A stretch of DNA of 64,000 nucleotides from Pseudomonas oryzihabitans (GTDB lineage: Bacteria > Pseudomonadota > Gammaproteobacteria > Pseudomonadales > Pseudomonadaceae). The stretch spans positions 248,001 to 312,000 of the forward strand of contig NZ_CP021645.1 in NCBI RefSeq assembly GCF_006384975.1, given 5' to 3'. A program made the position numbers and the translations under genes. Shown here in pieces: positions 51,401 through 60,180 of the stretch (positions are counted from its first letter, which is position 1; each line of letters opens with the position of its first letter). The notes under the pieces are model-generated. The model was not told the DNA's origin, searched no databases, and saw only the letters and a program-made list of their open reading frames with translations.

Positions 51401-51937
51401 TCAGGCGACGGCGGGAGTGTCGTAGGCGGCGAACAGCGAATGGGCGTACTGGCTGCGCTCGCTTTCGTTGCGCAGCAGGTCGATGAATTCCTTGGCCGGC
51501 GGATTCAGGCTGCCCGCAGCGGCGGCGCTCACCACCTCGGCCTGTTCACCCGCGGCCAGCTCGGCGAAGCCGACGCCCAGGCGGTCCAGGCAATAGGCAT
51601 CCACCACGGCCAGGCCGTCGCGCAGCAGATCGCGCAGGTTGGCGCCCTGCTGGACCTGGGCCTGCTCGTCGAAGGGATCGACGATGTTGGAGCGATCGCC
51701 GTGGGCATAGGGGGTGAGCATGTGGCGGTCGATGAATTCGGGCAAGCGGGTATCGGCCTGCTCGCTGTCGGCCTGCAGGTGGACGCACAGGGCGACCAGG
51801 GTGCGCCACTGGGTGGCGTTGAAGAATTCGGGTTTGTAGCCGGACTGCGCGTTACCGGAAAGGCCAAGGGCAAGTACTGAAGAGGAGGCAGCGAAGCTAG
51901 CGTGCGAAACAGCCATTTCCGTCTTGTGCATGTGCAA
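51401..51937 (-). CDS. Gluconate 2-dehydrogenase subunit 3-like protein (orphan)
   Basis: 178 residues. KPEFFNATQWRTLVALCVHLQADSE and LPEFIDRHMLTPYAHGDRSNI resemble the small subunit 3 of flavoprotein gluconate/2-ketogluconate dehydrogenases. The N-terminus (MHMHKTEMAVSHASFAASSSVLALGLSG) looks like a short export or membrane-targeting segment but lacks the usual Tat twin-arginine. No large GMC dehydrogenase or cytochrome gene is nearby, so its partner is elsewhere or it has another role. It lies between crtZ and crtB. An ATG at 51916 is an alternative start. Confidence 0.6.
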   Translation of the reverse strand: MHMHKTEMAVSHASFAASSSVLALGLSGNAQSGYKPEFFNATQWRTLVALCVHLQADSEQADTRLPEFIDRHMLTPYAHGDRSNIVDPFDEQAQVQQGANLRDLLRDGLAVVDAYCLDRLGVGFAELAAGEQAEVVSAAAAGSLNPPAKEFIDLLRNESERSQYAHSLFAAYDTPAVA

Positions 51938-52103
51938 ATCCCATACTCTTAGGCTGACTACCGGATGCGGCCCTCTGGCTCAGGCATCCATCCATCCGCG
52001 TCCCGCGTGGGGTCGCTTTAATCCGACCCGTTTATCGCATAAAAGTTTGCTGGCGTGCACCCCCAAGGTGCGCACAAATGTGACCGCCGCGAGACGGCCG
52101 ACG

Positions 52104-53039
52104 TCAGCGGCGCGGTCGGGTCCAGAGTTCGGTCGGGCGCGGCTCGTTGCGCTGGTGCCGGGAGAGCATGGCGCGGGCTGCGCCGCGACAGACCAGCCGC
52201 AGCTTGTCGGCGGTGCTGGTGCTGACCCGCTGGTCCCAGGCGTGGGCGCCCAGTTGCAGTACGTGTACGCCAATCTCGCGATAGACGCCGCGGGCGGTGG
52301 CGATGGCCCAGGCCGAGCGCAGGGGGAGGGCGGCGATGCCCTGGCGCGCCGAGTCGTAGTAGGGCTCGGCGAGGCGCACCAGGCGCTCGGCCAGTTGCGC
52401 CACGGCCGCGCGGTGCTGGGGTTCCGCCAGCTCGGCAGCCGGCACGCCGAGTTCGTCGAGCCACTGCCGGGGCAGGTAGATGCGGCCGATGCGGGCGTCC
52501 TCGACGATGTCGCGGGCGATGTTGGTGAGTTGGAAGGCCAGGCCCAGGTCGCAGGCGCGATCCAGGGTTTCCTCGTCTTCCGCGCCCATGATGCGCGCCA
52601 TCATCACGCCCACCACCCCGGCGACGTGGTAGCAATACTCCAGGGTGTCTTCCAGCTCCACATAGACCCGCTCTTCCACGTCCATGCGAAAGCCGGCCAG
52701 ATGGTCCAGCGGCAACGCCAGGGGGATGCCGTGGCGCTTGACCACGCGCTGGAAGGCGGCGAAGGCCGGGTCGCTCAGGGGCTCGTCGGTGTAGGCGGCC
52801 CGGGTCAGGCGTTCCAGCTCGGCCAGCCGTGCCTGGCCGGCGCTACGGTCGCCGTCGACCTGGCCATGGCCCAGTTCCTGGCCGTCGATGACGTCGTCGC
52901 AATGGCGGCACCAGGCATAGAGCAGCACCGCGCTCTCGCGGGTCTCGGGGGCGAACAGCTTGGCGGCGGCGGCAAAGCTCTTGGAGCCGACGGCGATGCT
53001 CTGTTCGGCGTGGTCGACGACGTCGTTCGTGGCGGTCAT
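52104..53039 (-). CDS. crtB: Phytoene synthase CrtB
   Basis: 311 residues. First Asp-rich motif in YAWCRHCDDVIDG and second in LGLAFQLTNIARDIVEDARIGRIYLP, both diagnostic of squalene/phytoene synthases. It condenses two GGPP molecules to phytoene. Its ATG overlaps the crtI TGA (ATGA), so it is the last gene of the crtX-crtY-crtI-crtB run and translationally coupled. Confidence 0.95.
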   Translation of the reverse strand: MTATNDVVDHAEQSIAVGSKSFAAAAKLFAPETRESAVLLYAWCRHCDDVIDGQELGHGQVDGDRSAGQARLAELERLTRAAYTDEPLSDPAFAAFQRVVKRHGIPLALPLDHLAGFRMDVEERVYVELEDTLEYCYHVAGVVGVMMARIMGAEDEETLDRACDLGLAFQLTNIARDIVEDARIGRIYLPRQWLDELGVPAAELAEPQHRAAVAQLAERLVRLAEPYYDSARQGIAALPLRSAWAIATARGVYREIGVHVLQLGAHAWDQRVSTSTADKLRLVCRGAARAMLSRHQRNEPRPTELWTRPRR

Positions 53040-54538
53040 GGCTGGCCGTGCTCCTCGAGGATGACGCTGGCGGTGGCCTTGGCCGACCCCACCACGCCCG
53101 GAACGCCGGCCCCGGGATGGGTGCCCGCGCCGACCAGGTAGAGGTTGGGAATGACACTATCGCGATTGTGCGGCCGGAACCAGGCGCTCTGGGTAAGGAT
53201 GGGCTCCAGGGAGAAGGCCGAGCCGACATGGGCATTGAGTTCCTGGCGGAAATCGGCCGGGGTGAAGATGCGCGAGGTGACCAGGTTGGCCCTCAGACCG
53301 GGCATGTAGCGCTCTTCCAGGTAGGCGAAGATCTTGTCTCTCAGGAGCGGGCCCTCCACGCCCCAGTCGACGTCGGCATTGCCCAGGTGCGGCACCGGCG
53401 CCAGCACGTAGTGGGAGCTGTGCCCGGGCGGTGCCAGCGACGGATCGGTGACGCAGGGCGAGTGCAGGTAGAGCGAGAAGTCGTCCGGCACGCCCGGGCC
53501 CTTGAACAGTTCGTCGATCAGGCCGCGATAGCGCTGGCCGAAGCAGACCATGTGGTGCTCGAGACCCACCGGCGGCTGGCTCAGGCCGAAGTGGATGACG
53601 AACAGCGACATGCTGTGTCTCTTGCGCTTGAGGCGATTGCCCTCGACCACGCCATGGGTGTGATGGCCGAGCAGCTTGCGATAGGTGTGCACCACGTCGG
53701 CGTTGGAAGCCACCAGATCGGCCGCGAGCTGGCTGCCATCGGCCAGGCAGACACCGGTGGCGCGATTGCCCTCGGTAAGGATGCGTTCCACCGGCGCGTT
53801 CAGCCGCAGCTCGCCGCCCAGGTCGGCGAACAGCTTGAGCAGCCCCTGTACCAGCGCATGGGTACCCCCCTTGGCGAACCAGACGCCCCACTTGCGCTCC
53901 AGCGCGTGGATCAGGGCGTAGATCGACGAGGTGGCGAAGGGGTTGCCGCCCACCAGTAGAGTGTGGAACGACAGGGCCTGGCGCAGTTTTTCGTTCTTCA
54001 CGAAACCCGAGACCTGGGTATAGACACTGCGCCAGGCGGTGAGCTGGGCGAGCTTGGGCGCGGCGGCGAGCATGTCGCCGACCTTGAGGAACGGCTTGGC
54101 GCCGAGGCGGAGATAGCCTTCTTCGAAAACCGCCTGGGAATAGGCCAGGAAGCGCTGGTAGCCGGCCACGTCGTCCGGTTCCAGGGCGCGGATCTGTTCG
54201 TCCAGCCGGGCCTGGTCGTTGACGTAGTCGAAGCGGGTGCCGTCTTCCCAGCACAGTTGATAGAAGGGACTGACCGGCAGCAACTCGACGTAGTCGCTCA
54301 TCCGCCGACCGCTGAGGGCGAACAATTCTTCCAGCGCCGAAGGGTCGGTGATGACGGTGGGGCCGGCGTCGAAGGTGAAGCCGGCGTCGTGATAGACGTA
54401 GGCACGGCCGCCGGGCTTGTCGCGGCCCTCGATGAGGGTGGTGGCGATGCCGGCCGACTGCAGGCGAATCGCCAGGGCGATACCGCCAAAGCCAGCGCCG
54501 ATGACGATGGCCCGCTTGGGCGCGTTACCTTGGGTCAT
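53036..54538 (-). CDS. crtI: Phytoene desaturase CrtI
   Basis: 500 residues. N-terminal FAD motif AIVIGAGFGGIALAIRLQSAGI with IEGRDKPGGRAYVY after it, and C-terminal LYLVGAGTHPGAGVPGVVGSAKATASVILEE, both typical of CrtI. It makes the four desaturations from phytoene to lycopene. The start ATG at 54538 overlaps the crtY stop; a frame extending to 54952 lies within crtY and is not used. Confidence 0.95.
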   Translation of the reverse strand: MTQGNAPKRAIVIGAGFGGIALAIRLQSAGIATTLIEGRDKPGGRAYVYHDAGFTFDAGPTVITDPSALEELFALSGRRMSDYVELLPVSPFYQLCWEDGTRFDYVNDQARLDEQIRALEPDDVAGYQRFLAYSQAVFEEGYLRLGAKPFLKVGDMLAAAPKLAQLTAWRSVYTQVSGFVKNEKLRQALSFHTLLVGGNPFATSSIYALIHALERKWGVWFAKGGTHALVQGLLKLFADLGGELRLNAPVERILTEGNRATGVCLADGSQLAADLVASNADVVHTYRKLLGHHTHGVVEGNRLKRKRHSMSLFVIHFGLSQPPVGLEHHMVCFGQRYRGLIDELFKGPGVPDDFSLYLHSPCVTDPSLAPPGHSSHYVLAPVPHLGNADVDWGVEGPLLRDKIFAYLEERYMPGLRANLVTSRIFTPADFRQELNAHVGSAFSLEPILTQSAWFRPHNRDSVIPNLYLVGAGTHPGAGVPGVVGSAKATASVILEEHGQP

Positions 54539-55701
54539 GGTGCTTCCTTGAACTGAGGAGGACGAGCCAGGGCGGCATCCAGCGCTGGTTTCAGCGGTAC
54601 CGGCGGTTTGCCGGAAAGGATGCGCAGCCGATCGAAGGCGGTGAGGCGGCCGGCGTAGAAGCGCTGGATCAGCGGTTCGGCGAGGCCGTAGAAGCGTTGC
54701 ATGACGCGCACCCGATGCTCGGGACGGCCGGCCAGGAACAGCATGCGATTGAGCAGGCGGAAGAAGCCCTGGCGCTGCCAGCGTCGCCGCGCATAGGCGT
54801 GCAGGCTGTGGCGTAGCGCCTCGGTCGAGGTGAAGGCTTGGGCGGCCAGGTGTTCGGCCAGTTGCACCGCTTCGGGCAGCGAATAGCCGGTGGTGGGATG
54901 GAACAGCCCCGCTGCCAGCCCTATGGGGGCGCCGGCCTCGACGTTGCGCCAATAGTGTTCGAGGTCGCCGCCGAGGGTGATGGGCAAGACGCCCTGTTCT
55001 TCGCGCAGCACCTCGGCGATTTCCCAGCCTTGGTGATCGGCGTAGTCACGGAGGTGTTGGCGCAGGCGCTCGACTGGCAGGCTCTCGCCGTCGGCGTAGT
55101 AGGTGTCTTCGATGAGCAGCCGATCCGGCGCCAGGGGCAGGCTGTAGACGAAGCGATAGCCATCCAGCTGGTTGACCGTGGCGTCCATCACGATGGGTTC
55201 GGCCAGGCCATGGGGCCGCGTCACCCGCACCTCCTGGCCGAGGAATTTCTGGTAGCCCAGCCAGAGCGCCGGGTCGCTGCGCGGCCCGCGCGCATCGATC
55301 ACGACGCTGGCCTGCAAGGCGGAGCCATCGGCGAAGACCACGCCGTCGTCTTCCAGGCGTGCCACCGCGCGCCCCAGCAGCAGGCGCTCGGCCGGCAGCC
55401 GCGTGCGCAGGACCTCGTCGAAACGCTCGGCACTGATGCTGGCATAGCCACTGCCGAGGTGGCGTCGGCGATGGGGGAAACGCACCTCGTAGCCGGGCCA
55501 GCGATGGGCGACCAGCGGCGCGATCCAGGCATGTTGCGCCGGCGTCAGGTCCGGCTGGTGGAACGACCAGGTATGGTTGCCGCCCAAGCGTGGCTCGGCT
55601 TCCACCAGTCGCCAGTCCACTTCCGGACGGGTCTCGGCCAGGCGCAGGGCGAGCAAGCCGCCGGCCAGGCCGCCGCCGACGATCAGCAGGTCAGGACGCA
55701 C
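54535..55701 (-). CDS. crtY: Lycopene beta-cyclase CrtY
   Basis: 388 residues with a GTG start (GTGCGTCCTGACCTG). N-terminal DLLIVGGGLAGGLLALRLAE is the dinucleotide-binding fold, and VEAEPRLGGNHTWSFHQPDL is typical of CrtY. GLFHPTTGYSLPEAVQLAEHLA lies in the C-terminal half. It cyclises both ends of lycopene to beta-carotene. It overlaps the end of crtX by 11 bp, and its stop overlaps the crtI start. Confidence 0.93.
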   Translation of the reverse strand: MRPDLLIVGGGLAGGLLALRLAETRPEVDWRLVEAEPRLGGNHTWSFHQPDLTPAQHAWIAPLVAHRWPGYEVRFPHRRRHLGSGYASISAERFDEVLRTRLPAERLLLGRAVARLEDDGVVFADGSALQASVVIDARGPRSDPALWLGYQKFLGQEVRVTRPHGLAEPIVMDATVNQLDGYRFVYSLPLAPDRLLIEDTYYADGESLPVERLRQHLRDYADHQGWEIAEVLREEQGVLPITLGGDLEHYWRNVEAGAPIGLAAGLFHPTTGYSLPEAVQLAEHLAAQAFTSTEALRHSLHAYARRRWQRQGFFRLLNRMLFLAGRPEHRVRVMQRFYGLAEPLIQRFYAGRLTAFDRLRILSGKPPVPLKPALDAALARPPQFKEAP

Positions 55702-56959
55702 GATCCAGTCCTCGCTGCGTCAGGCCATCCACCAGGTGCGCCGCCGCAGCGACGCCACCGGCAGCTGCGGCGATGGGCACGAAGCGTTCGGCGGCCCGAC
55801 GATAATCGGGGTCGGCCAGCACCGCGCCGAGTGCCTGGGTGATTCGTGCCCGGCTGGCCAGCCGCGGCGCCAGGCAGAGGCCGGCGCCCACCCGCTCCAG
55901 GCGGCGGGCGATGCCGGGTTGGTCGAACACCATGGGCAGTGCCAGCATGGGTTTGCCGGCCGCCAGGGCGTCCAGCACGGTGTTGAAGCCGCCGTGGGTG
56001 ATGACGGCGTCGGCGCGGGCGATGGCGGCTTCCTGGGGGGCGAAATCGGTGACCCAGGTCGCGCCGTCGTCCAGCAGGCGACGCTCGGCATTGGCATCGA
56101 GGCGACCGCAGTGGGCGATCAGCACCTGCACGTTCAATTGGCGACAGGCCTGGGCGATGCGGCGGAACAGCGGCAGGCGTCCGCCCTGTAGGGTGCCGAA
56201 GGAGGCGAAGACGAAGGGCCGGTGCGGATCGATGTCCAGCGTCAACCGCTGCTGCTGGACCTGGGGCGAGCGCAGGGGGCCGACCTCATGGAAATTCGGC
56301 GGCGGCGCACGCCGCGGGAAATCGAAACCTGGCAGGCACTGGCTCAGTTGCAGAAGGGGCGAGAAACAATCATCCAGTGTCCGCCGGTCGCCGAGGCCGA
56401 AGGCCTGGGCGTGGCGCTGGATGACCTTGCCCTGGGCACGCATCATCAGGTCGAACACCTGGGTCGCGCCCTGGACGATCTGCCGGTCCCGCTCGGTGCT
56501 GGGATAGGCGAAGGGCAGGGTGGGCAAGGGCAGATGGGGCTCGCGATTCATCGGCACGGCGCAGGCCAGGGACGCATAGGGCAGGCCGAGGTGCTCGCCG
56601 AGCAGGCCACCGGCGGGCTCCATCTGGTCGGCGATCAGGCAGTCGACGCCCAGGTCGCGCAGCGCGGCCGGGCCTTCGCGGCAAAACAGCTCGGTATTGC
56701 GCGCCATGTCGCCGATCACCCCGAACACCGCCCAGGGTTGGCGGCTGGCGGTGCGGGCCAGTAGTGGCGCCAGGCTGCCGCGCGGATGGCTATCCGCGCC
56801 TATGGCCTGGAAGTCGATGCCGGCCGGCCGGGGTCTATCACCGACATCCGCCTGGTGCAGCAGCGTAACCCGGTGGCCCAGCGCGACCAGGGCCTCACCC
56901 AGGACCATGTGGGTAGACAGGTGGCTCGGCAGCGGTGGCGAGATCAGGGCGACATGCAT
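55691..56959 (-). CDS. crtX: Zeaxanthin glucosyltransferase CrtX
   Basis: 422 residues of the GT1 glycosyltransferase family. N-terminal MHVALISPPLPSHLSTHMVLGEALVALGHRVTLL and C-terminal donor site FAPQEAAIARADAVITHGGFNTVLDALAAGKPMLALPMVFDQPGIARRLE (HGG motif) are characteristic. It glucosylates zeaxanthin, giving polar, membrane-stable pigments. The ATG at 56959 was chosen because the family N-terminus starts there; a long upstream frame overlaps fni. The start is 26 bp after the fni stop. Confidence 0.9.
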   Translation of the reverse strand: MHVALISPPLPSHLSTHMVLGEALVALGHRVTLLHQADVGDRPRPAGIDFQAIGADSHPRGSLAPLLARTASRQPWAVFGVIGDMARNTELFCREGPAALRDLGVDCLIADQMEPAGGLLGEHLGLPYASLACAVPMNREPHLPLPTLPFAYPSTERDRQIVQGATQVFDLMMRAQGKVIQRHAQAFGLGDRRTLDDCFSPLLQLSQCLPGFDFPRRAPPPNFHEVGPLRSPQVQQQRLTLDIDPHRPFVFASFGTLQGGRLPLFRRIAQACRQLNVQVLIAHCGRLDANAERRLLDDGATWVTDFAPQEAAIARADAVITHGGFNTVLDALAAGKPMLALPMVFDQPGIARRLERVGAGLCLAPRLASRARITQALGAVLADPDYRRAAERFVPIAAAAGGVAAAAHLVDGLTQRGLDRAS

Positions 56960-56985
56960 GGCGGCGTCCGGTCGGGTATCGGCCA

Positions 56986-58035
56986 CTATGGGCACTGGGG
57001 CGCCGCAGCGTCCAGCAGCTCGGCCTGGCGTAGCTGGGCGAGATCGGCCGAGCCGGTGCAGAAGCAGGCGATGCGCAGTTGCTCGATCACCACGCGAAAA
57101 TGCGCGATCACCGCCTCGCTCGACTGGGTCGCGCCCGGGAGGGCGGCGGCGGCCTGCCCGGCGAGGTCGGCACCAAGACGGATGGCCTTGGCCACGTCGA
57201 TGCCATCGCGGATGCCGCCCGAGGCGATCACCGTCGCCTGCGGGCAGGCCGCACGTACCTGGCGCAGGCTTTCGGCGGTGGGAATGCCCCAGTCGGCGAA
57301 GGCGCGGGCGATGGCGCGCTGCCCATCGTCGCGGGCACGCTCGGCTTCCACCGCGGCCCAACTGGTACCACCGGCACCGGCCACGTCGAGCACGGCCACG
57401 CCGACATCGGCCAATTGGCGGGCGACCCGGCCCGAAAGGCCCGCGCCCACCTCCTTGACGACGATCGGCACGGCGAGATGTGTAACCAGGTTTTCCAGGG
57501 CTGCCAGGATGCCCTGCCATTGGCGGTCACCGCCGGCCTGCACGGCTTCCTGCAAGGGATTGAGGTGCACGATGAGGGCATCCGCCTCGATCATCTCCAC
57601 GGCGCGGCGGGCTTCGTCGAGCCCATAGCCGGCCACCAGTTGCGCGGCGCCGAAGTTGGCCAGCAAGGGTATGTCCGGGGCCAGCCGGCGCAATTCGCCG
57701 GTCAAGCCCTGATCGCCGCCTTGTTGCAGCGCGATGCGCTGGGAGCCAACGGCCAGGGCGATTCCCAGGGCCTGGGCCGCCTCGGCGAGGTGGCGATTGA
57801 TCAGCGCGGCCCGCTCTGGACCGCCGGTCATGGAGCTGATTAGCAGGGGCGCCGCCAAAGGGCGATCGAACAACCGGCTGCTCAGATCGATCTGATCCAG
57901 ATTCAGTTCGGGCAGGGCGCAATGGTTGAAGCGATAGGCATCGAAACCCGTGGTGATGGCGCTGCGCGCCTTGTGGGGATCCAGCACGATGTCCAGATGG
58001 TCGTTCTTGCGACTTGCCAGTTCCCAATCCACCAT
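56986..58035 (-). CDS. fni: Type 2 isopentenyl-diphosphate delta-isomerase
   Basis: 349 residues. [11 protein letters not shown] is the type 2 IDI N-terminal motif, [25 protein letters not shown] the FMN-binding segment, [16 protein letters not shown] and [22 protein letters not shown] the later conserved blocks. This FMN- and NADPH-dependent enzyme interconverts IPP and DMAPP, supplying the carotenoid pathway. It is the first gene of the minus-strand crt run, divergent from crtE. Confidence 0.93.
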   Translation of the reverse strand: MVDWELASRKNDHLDIVLDPHKARSAITTGFDAYRFNHCALPELNLDQIDLSSRLFDRPLAAPLLISSMTGGPERAALINRHLAEAAQALGIALAVGSQRIALQQGGDQGLTGELRRLAPDIPLLANFGAAQLVAGYGLDEARRAVEMIEADALIVHLNPLQEAVQAGGDRQWQGILAALENLVTHLAVPIVVKEVGAGLSGRVARQLADVGVAVLDVAGAGGTSWAAVEAERARDDGQRAIARAFADWGIPTAESLRQVRAACPQATVIASGGIRDGIDVAKAIRLGADLAGQAAAALPGATQSSEAVIAHFRVVIEQLRIACFCTGSADLAQLRQAELLDAAAPQCP

Positions 58036-58171
58036 ATCTTCTTGAATCCGCCCTGAGTGACCTTTCGTCGGTCGTTGTGGTCTGGTAGGGGACTGCGGGT
58101 TCGCTATGCGAAGAACCTAATCCACCGAGGTTTGACCGTTCGTCGGTCCCTCACCTGGAGTATCTCGACTG
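58036..58171. promoter_or_regulatory. Divergent fni/crtE promoter region with a 16-bp direct repeat
   Basis: TGACCTTTCGTCGGTC (58058-58073) and TGACCGTTCGTCGGTC (58133-58148) match at 15 of 16 bases, 75 bp apart. One lies near each gene start, so both halves of the pathway may share one regulator. TTGACC at 58132-58137 could also be a -35 element. Confidence 0.5.
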
Positions 58172-59053
58172 ATGGCGACCGTATTAGTGCCGAACGCGAC
58201 AGACAATTTTGCCGCCTCGCTGCAGTGGCAGCGTACCCGTATCGACGAGCGTCTGGCAGAGCTGTTACCGGCCGGCGACGATCCGGTCGCCGCCGCCATT
58301 CGCGATGGCGTCCTCGCCCCCGGCAAACGGCTGCGTCCGCTGTTGATGATCCTGGCCGCCGAGGACCTCGGGCAGCCGGATGAGGCCGTCCTGGATCTGG
58401 GCTGCGCGGTGGAAATGGTGCATGCGGCGTCGCTGTTCCTCGATGACATGCCCTGCATGGACAACGCCCGCCTGCGCCGCGGCCGTCCCACGCTGCACGT
58501 CCAGTACGGCGAGGACATCGCCATGCTAGCCGCGGTGGCGCTGCTCAGCCACGCCCTGCGCCTGGTCGCCGGGCTGGAGGGCGTACCCGCAGAAACCCGT
58601 ACCCTGATGGTCTGCCAATTGGCCGATGCGGTCGGCACCGCGGGCCTGGTCTGCGGCCAGTATCACGACCTGCACGGCGGTCGCCAGGCACGTCCGGCCG
58701 ATGCCATCGCCCTGACCAACCAGCTCAAGACCGGCGCGCTGTTCTCCGCCGCCCTGGGCATGGCCGGCGCCACTCTGGTGACCACTGCCCAGCAGCGCGA
58801 GGCCTTCCACGTCTTTGCTTGCCAGCTGGGCCTGGCCTTCCAACTGCTCGACGATCTGGACGACGGCAAGGGCCTGGGCAAGGACGCTGGCAAGGACGGC
58901 GACAAGTCCACCCTGGTCAGCCTGCTCGGTCGCGAGCATGCCCAGCGCCAATTGCAGAGCCATCTGCGCCAGGCCCATGAGGCCCTGGCCGAGGCCGGTT
59001 GCGCCGATGGGGCCCTGGCGGGGGTGCTCGATATCGTCTTTCGTCCGCGCTAG
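58172..59053 (+). CDS. crtE: Geranylgeranyl diphosphate synthase CrtE
   Basis: 293 residues. The two Asp-rich motifs of prenyltransferases are FLDDMPCMDNARLRRGRPTLH and LAFQLLDDLDDGKGLGKDAGKD; APGKRLRPLLM and MLAAVALLSHAL are further conserved blocks. It extends FPP/DMAPP with IPP to GGPP for CrtB. It stands on the plus strand, divergent from fni-crtX-crtY-crtI-crtB. The start ATG is preceded by GGAG. Confidence 0.94.
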   Translation: MATVLVPNATDNFAASLQWQRTRIDERLAELLPAGDDPVAAAIRDGVLAPGKRLRPLLMILAAEDLGQPDEAVLDLGCAVEMVHAASLFLDDMPCMDNARLRRGRPTLHVQYGEDIAMLAAVALLSHALRLVAGLEGVPAETRTLMVCQLADAVGTAGLVCGQYHDLHGGRQARPADAIALTNQLKTGALFSAALGMAGATLVTTAQQREAFHVFACQLGLAFQLLDDLDDGKGLGKDAGKDGDKSTLVSLLGREHAQRQLQSHLRQAHEALAEAGCADGALAGVLDIVFRPR

Positions 59054-59117
59054 GGCGAATTCCCTGGCATCTCGCCGTCTAACCCCTCGATAGCCTTTTT
59101 TCGAGAGGAGCGTTGAG

Positions 59118-59342
59118 ATGTCGAAGTGGAAGATTGCCTACAGCAACACTGATGGCAACACCTCGGTGGTTTCCATCGAAGCCGACCAGAAACCCGACAT
59201 GGAGCGCGTCGCCCAGATCGTCCGTGACGATGCCCTGGAAGAGTACGACGACAGCGAAGTACCGCGGGACTACGACGAGCCCACCGTAGCCCTGCTGGAA
59301 CGCCACGGGATCACCATCACCGGGATCACCGAAGAAGGCTAA
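59118..59342 (+). CDS. Small acidic hypothetical protein (74 aa)
   Basis: 74 residues, MSKWKIAYSNTDGNTSVVSIEADQKPDM..., strongly acidic (DDALEEYDDSEVPRDYDEP). No signal peptide or membrane segment. The ATG has AGAGGAGCG ahead. It is probably a cytosolic protein of unknown role seen in pseudomonads; I know no family function. It lies 64 bp after crtE. Confidence 0.65.
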   Translation: MSKWKIAYSNTDGNTSVVSIEADQKPDMERVAQIVRDDALEEYDDSEVPRDYDEPTVALLERHGITITGITEEG

Positions 59343-59360
59343 TCCTTGCGGTATCTGGCC

Positions 59361-60020
59361 CTAGCGCAGGGGCCAGATGCCGCCATCCCCCACCACAAAG
59401 ATCTTGCGCGCCGGGTCCGGCGCCAACAGGTGCCCACCGGTGAAGTCGCCGAAGGCCGGCAGGATCAGCACCTCTTCGTTCTCCAGGCAGAAGCAGGGCA
59501 GGCGCAACGCCTGGCGTCCGCGACCCTGCAGGCGAAACGCCGGATGGATATGCCCGGCCAGTACCGGCAGGCGCGGATGGGGATCGGGCTCGTGTTGCAG
59601 CGACAGGCCGTCCAGCTCCAGCGGCTCACCAACCACGTCGATGCCCAGCGCCGCCGGCGGATCGCCAGCGCGTCTATCATGGTTGCCGCGGATCAGCAGC
59701 ATGCGCAGGCGAGACTGGCGCTCGCGCCAGCGCTCCAGGGTATCCAGCGTCAGGGGCGCGCGGGATTCGGGGGCATGGAGGAAGTCGCCGAGGAAGATGA
59801 TCTCGCGACAGTCGTAGCGCTCCAGCAAGCCATCCAGGCGCGCGATATTGCCTGCCGTGGTGCCATGGGGCACTGGCTGGCCCAGGGCGCGAAAGGCCGC
59901 TGCCTTGCCGAAGTGGATATCCGCCACCAGCAGCGCCTGGCGCGCCGGCCAGTAGATGGCTTTTTCGGCGAGCAGCCAGAGTTCGACATTGGCGAGGGTG
60001 AGGGCGTGATGGGCAGGCAT
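59361..60020 (-). CDS. pdeM: Ligase-associated DNA damage response endonuclease PdeM (metallophosphoesterase)
   Basis: 219 residues of the calcineurin-like phosphoesterase fold. Metal-binding motifs in order: LLVADIHFGKAAAFRALG, IIFLGDFLHA, LLIRGNHD and VLAGHIHPAFRL. The IHFGK and HPA features fit PdeM, which accompanies an ATP-dependent ligase and exonuclease elsewhere in genomes. Those partner genes are not in this window. It is a single minus-strand gene. Confidence 0.88.
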   Translation of the reverse strand: MPAHHALTLANVELWLLAEKAIYWPARQALLVADIHFGKAAAFRALGQPVPHGTTAGNIARLDGLLERYDCREIIFLGDFLHAPESRAPLTLDTLERWRERQSRLRMLLIRGNHDRRAGDPPAALGIDVVGEPLELDGLSLQHEPDPHPRLPVLAGHIHPAFRLQGRGRQALRLPCFCLENEEVLILPAFGDFTGGHLLAPDPARKIFVVGDGGIWPLR

Positions 60021-60180
60021 GACGGATCCGCTGTTGACTCCATTTCTGATGATGCCAGCCGCTCAGGGTTCAGCTGCGTTGCGTCTGGCGCAACACAGGC
60101 GCCGTGATTCCTTATTGGTTGGCCTTTAACGGCACACCATACTTGGGCTAGAACGCCACGGCACTTAGGGAGCGGAGTCT

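Noticed and set aside
53036..54952. Long crtI frame starting at 54952
   Set aside because: The extra 138 residues lie inside crtY and are low-complexity; the ATG overlapping the crtY stop is the real start.
55691..57520. Long crtX frame starting at 57520
   Set aside because: The extension runs antisense-like through fni. The GT1 family N-terminus begins at 56959.
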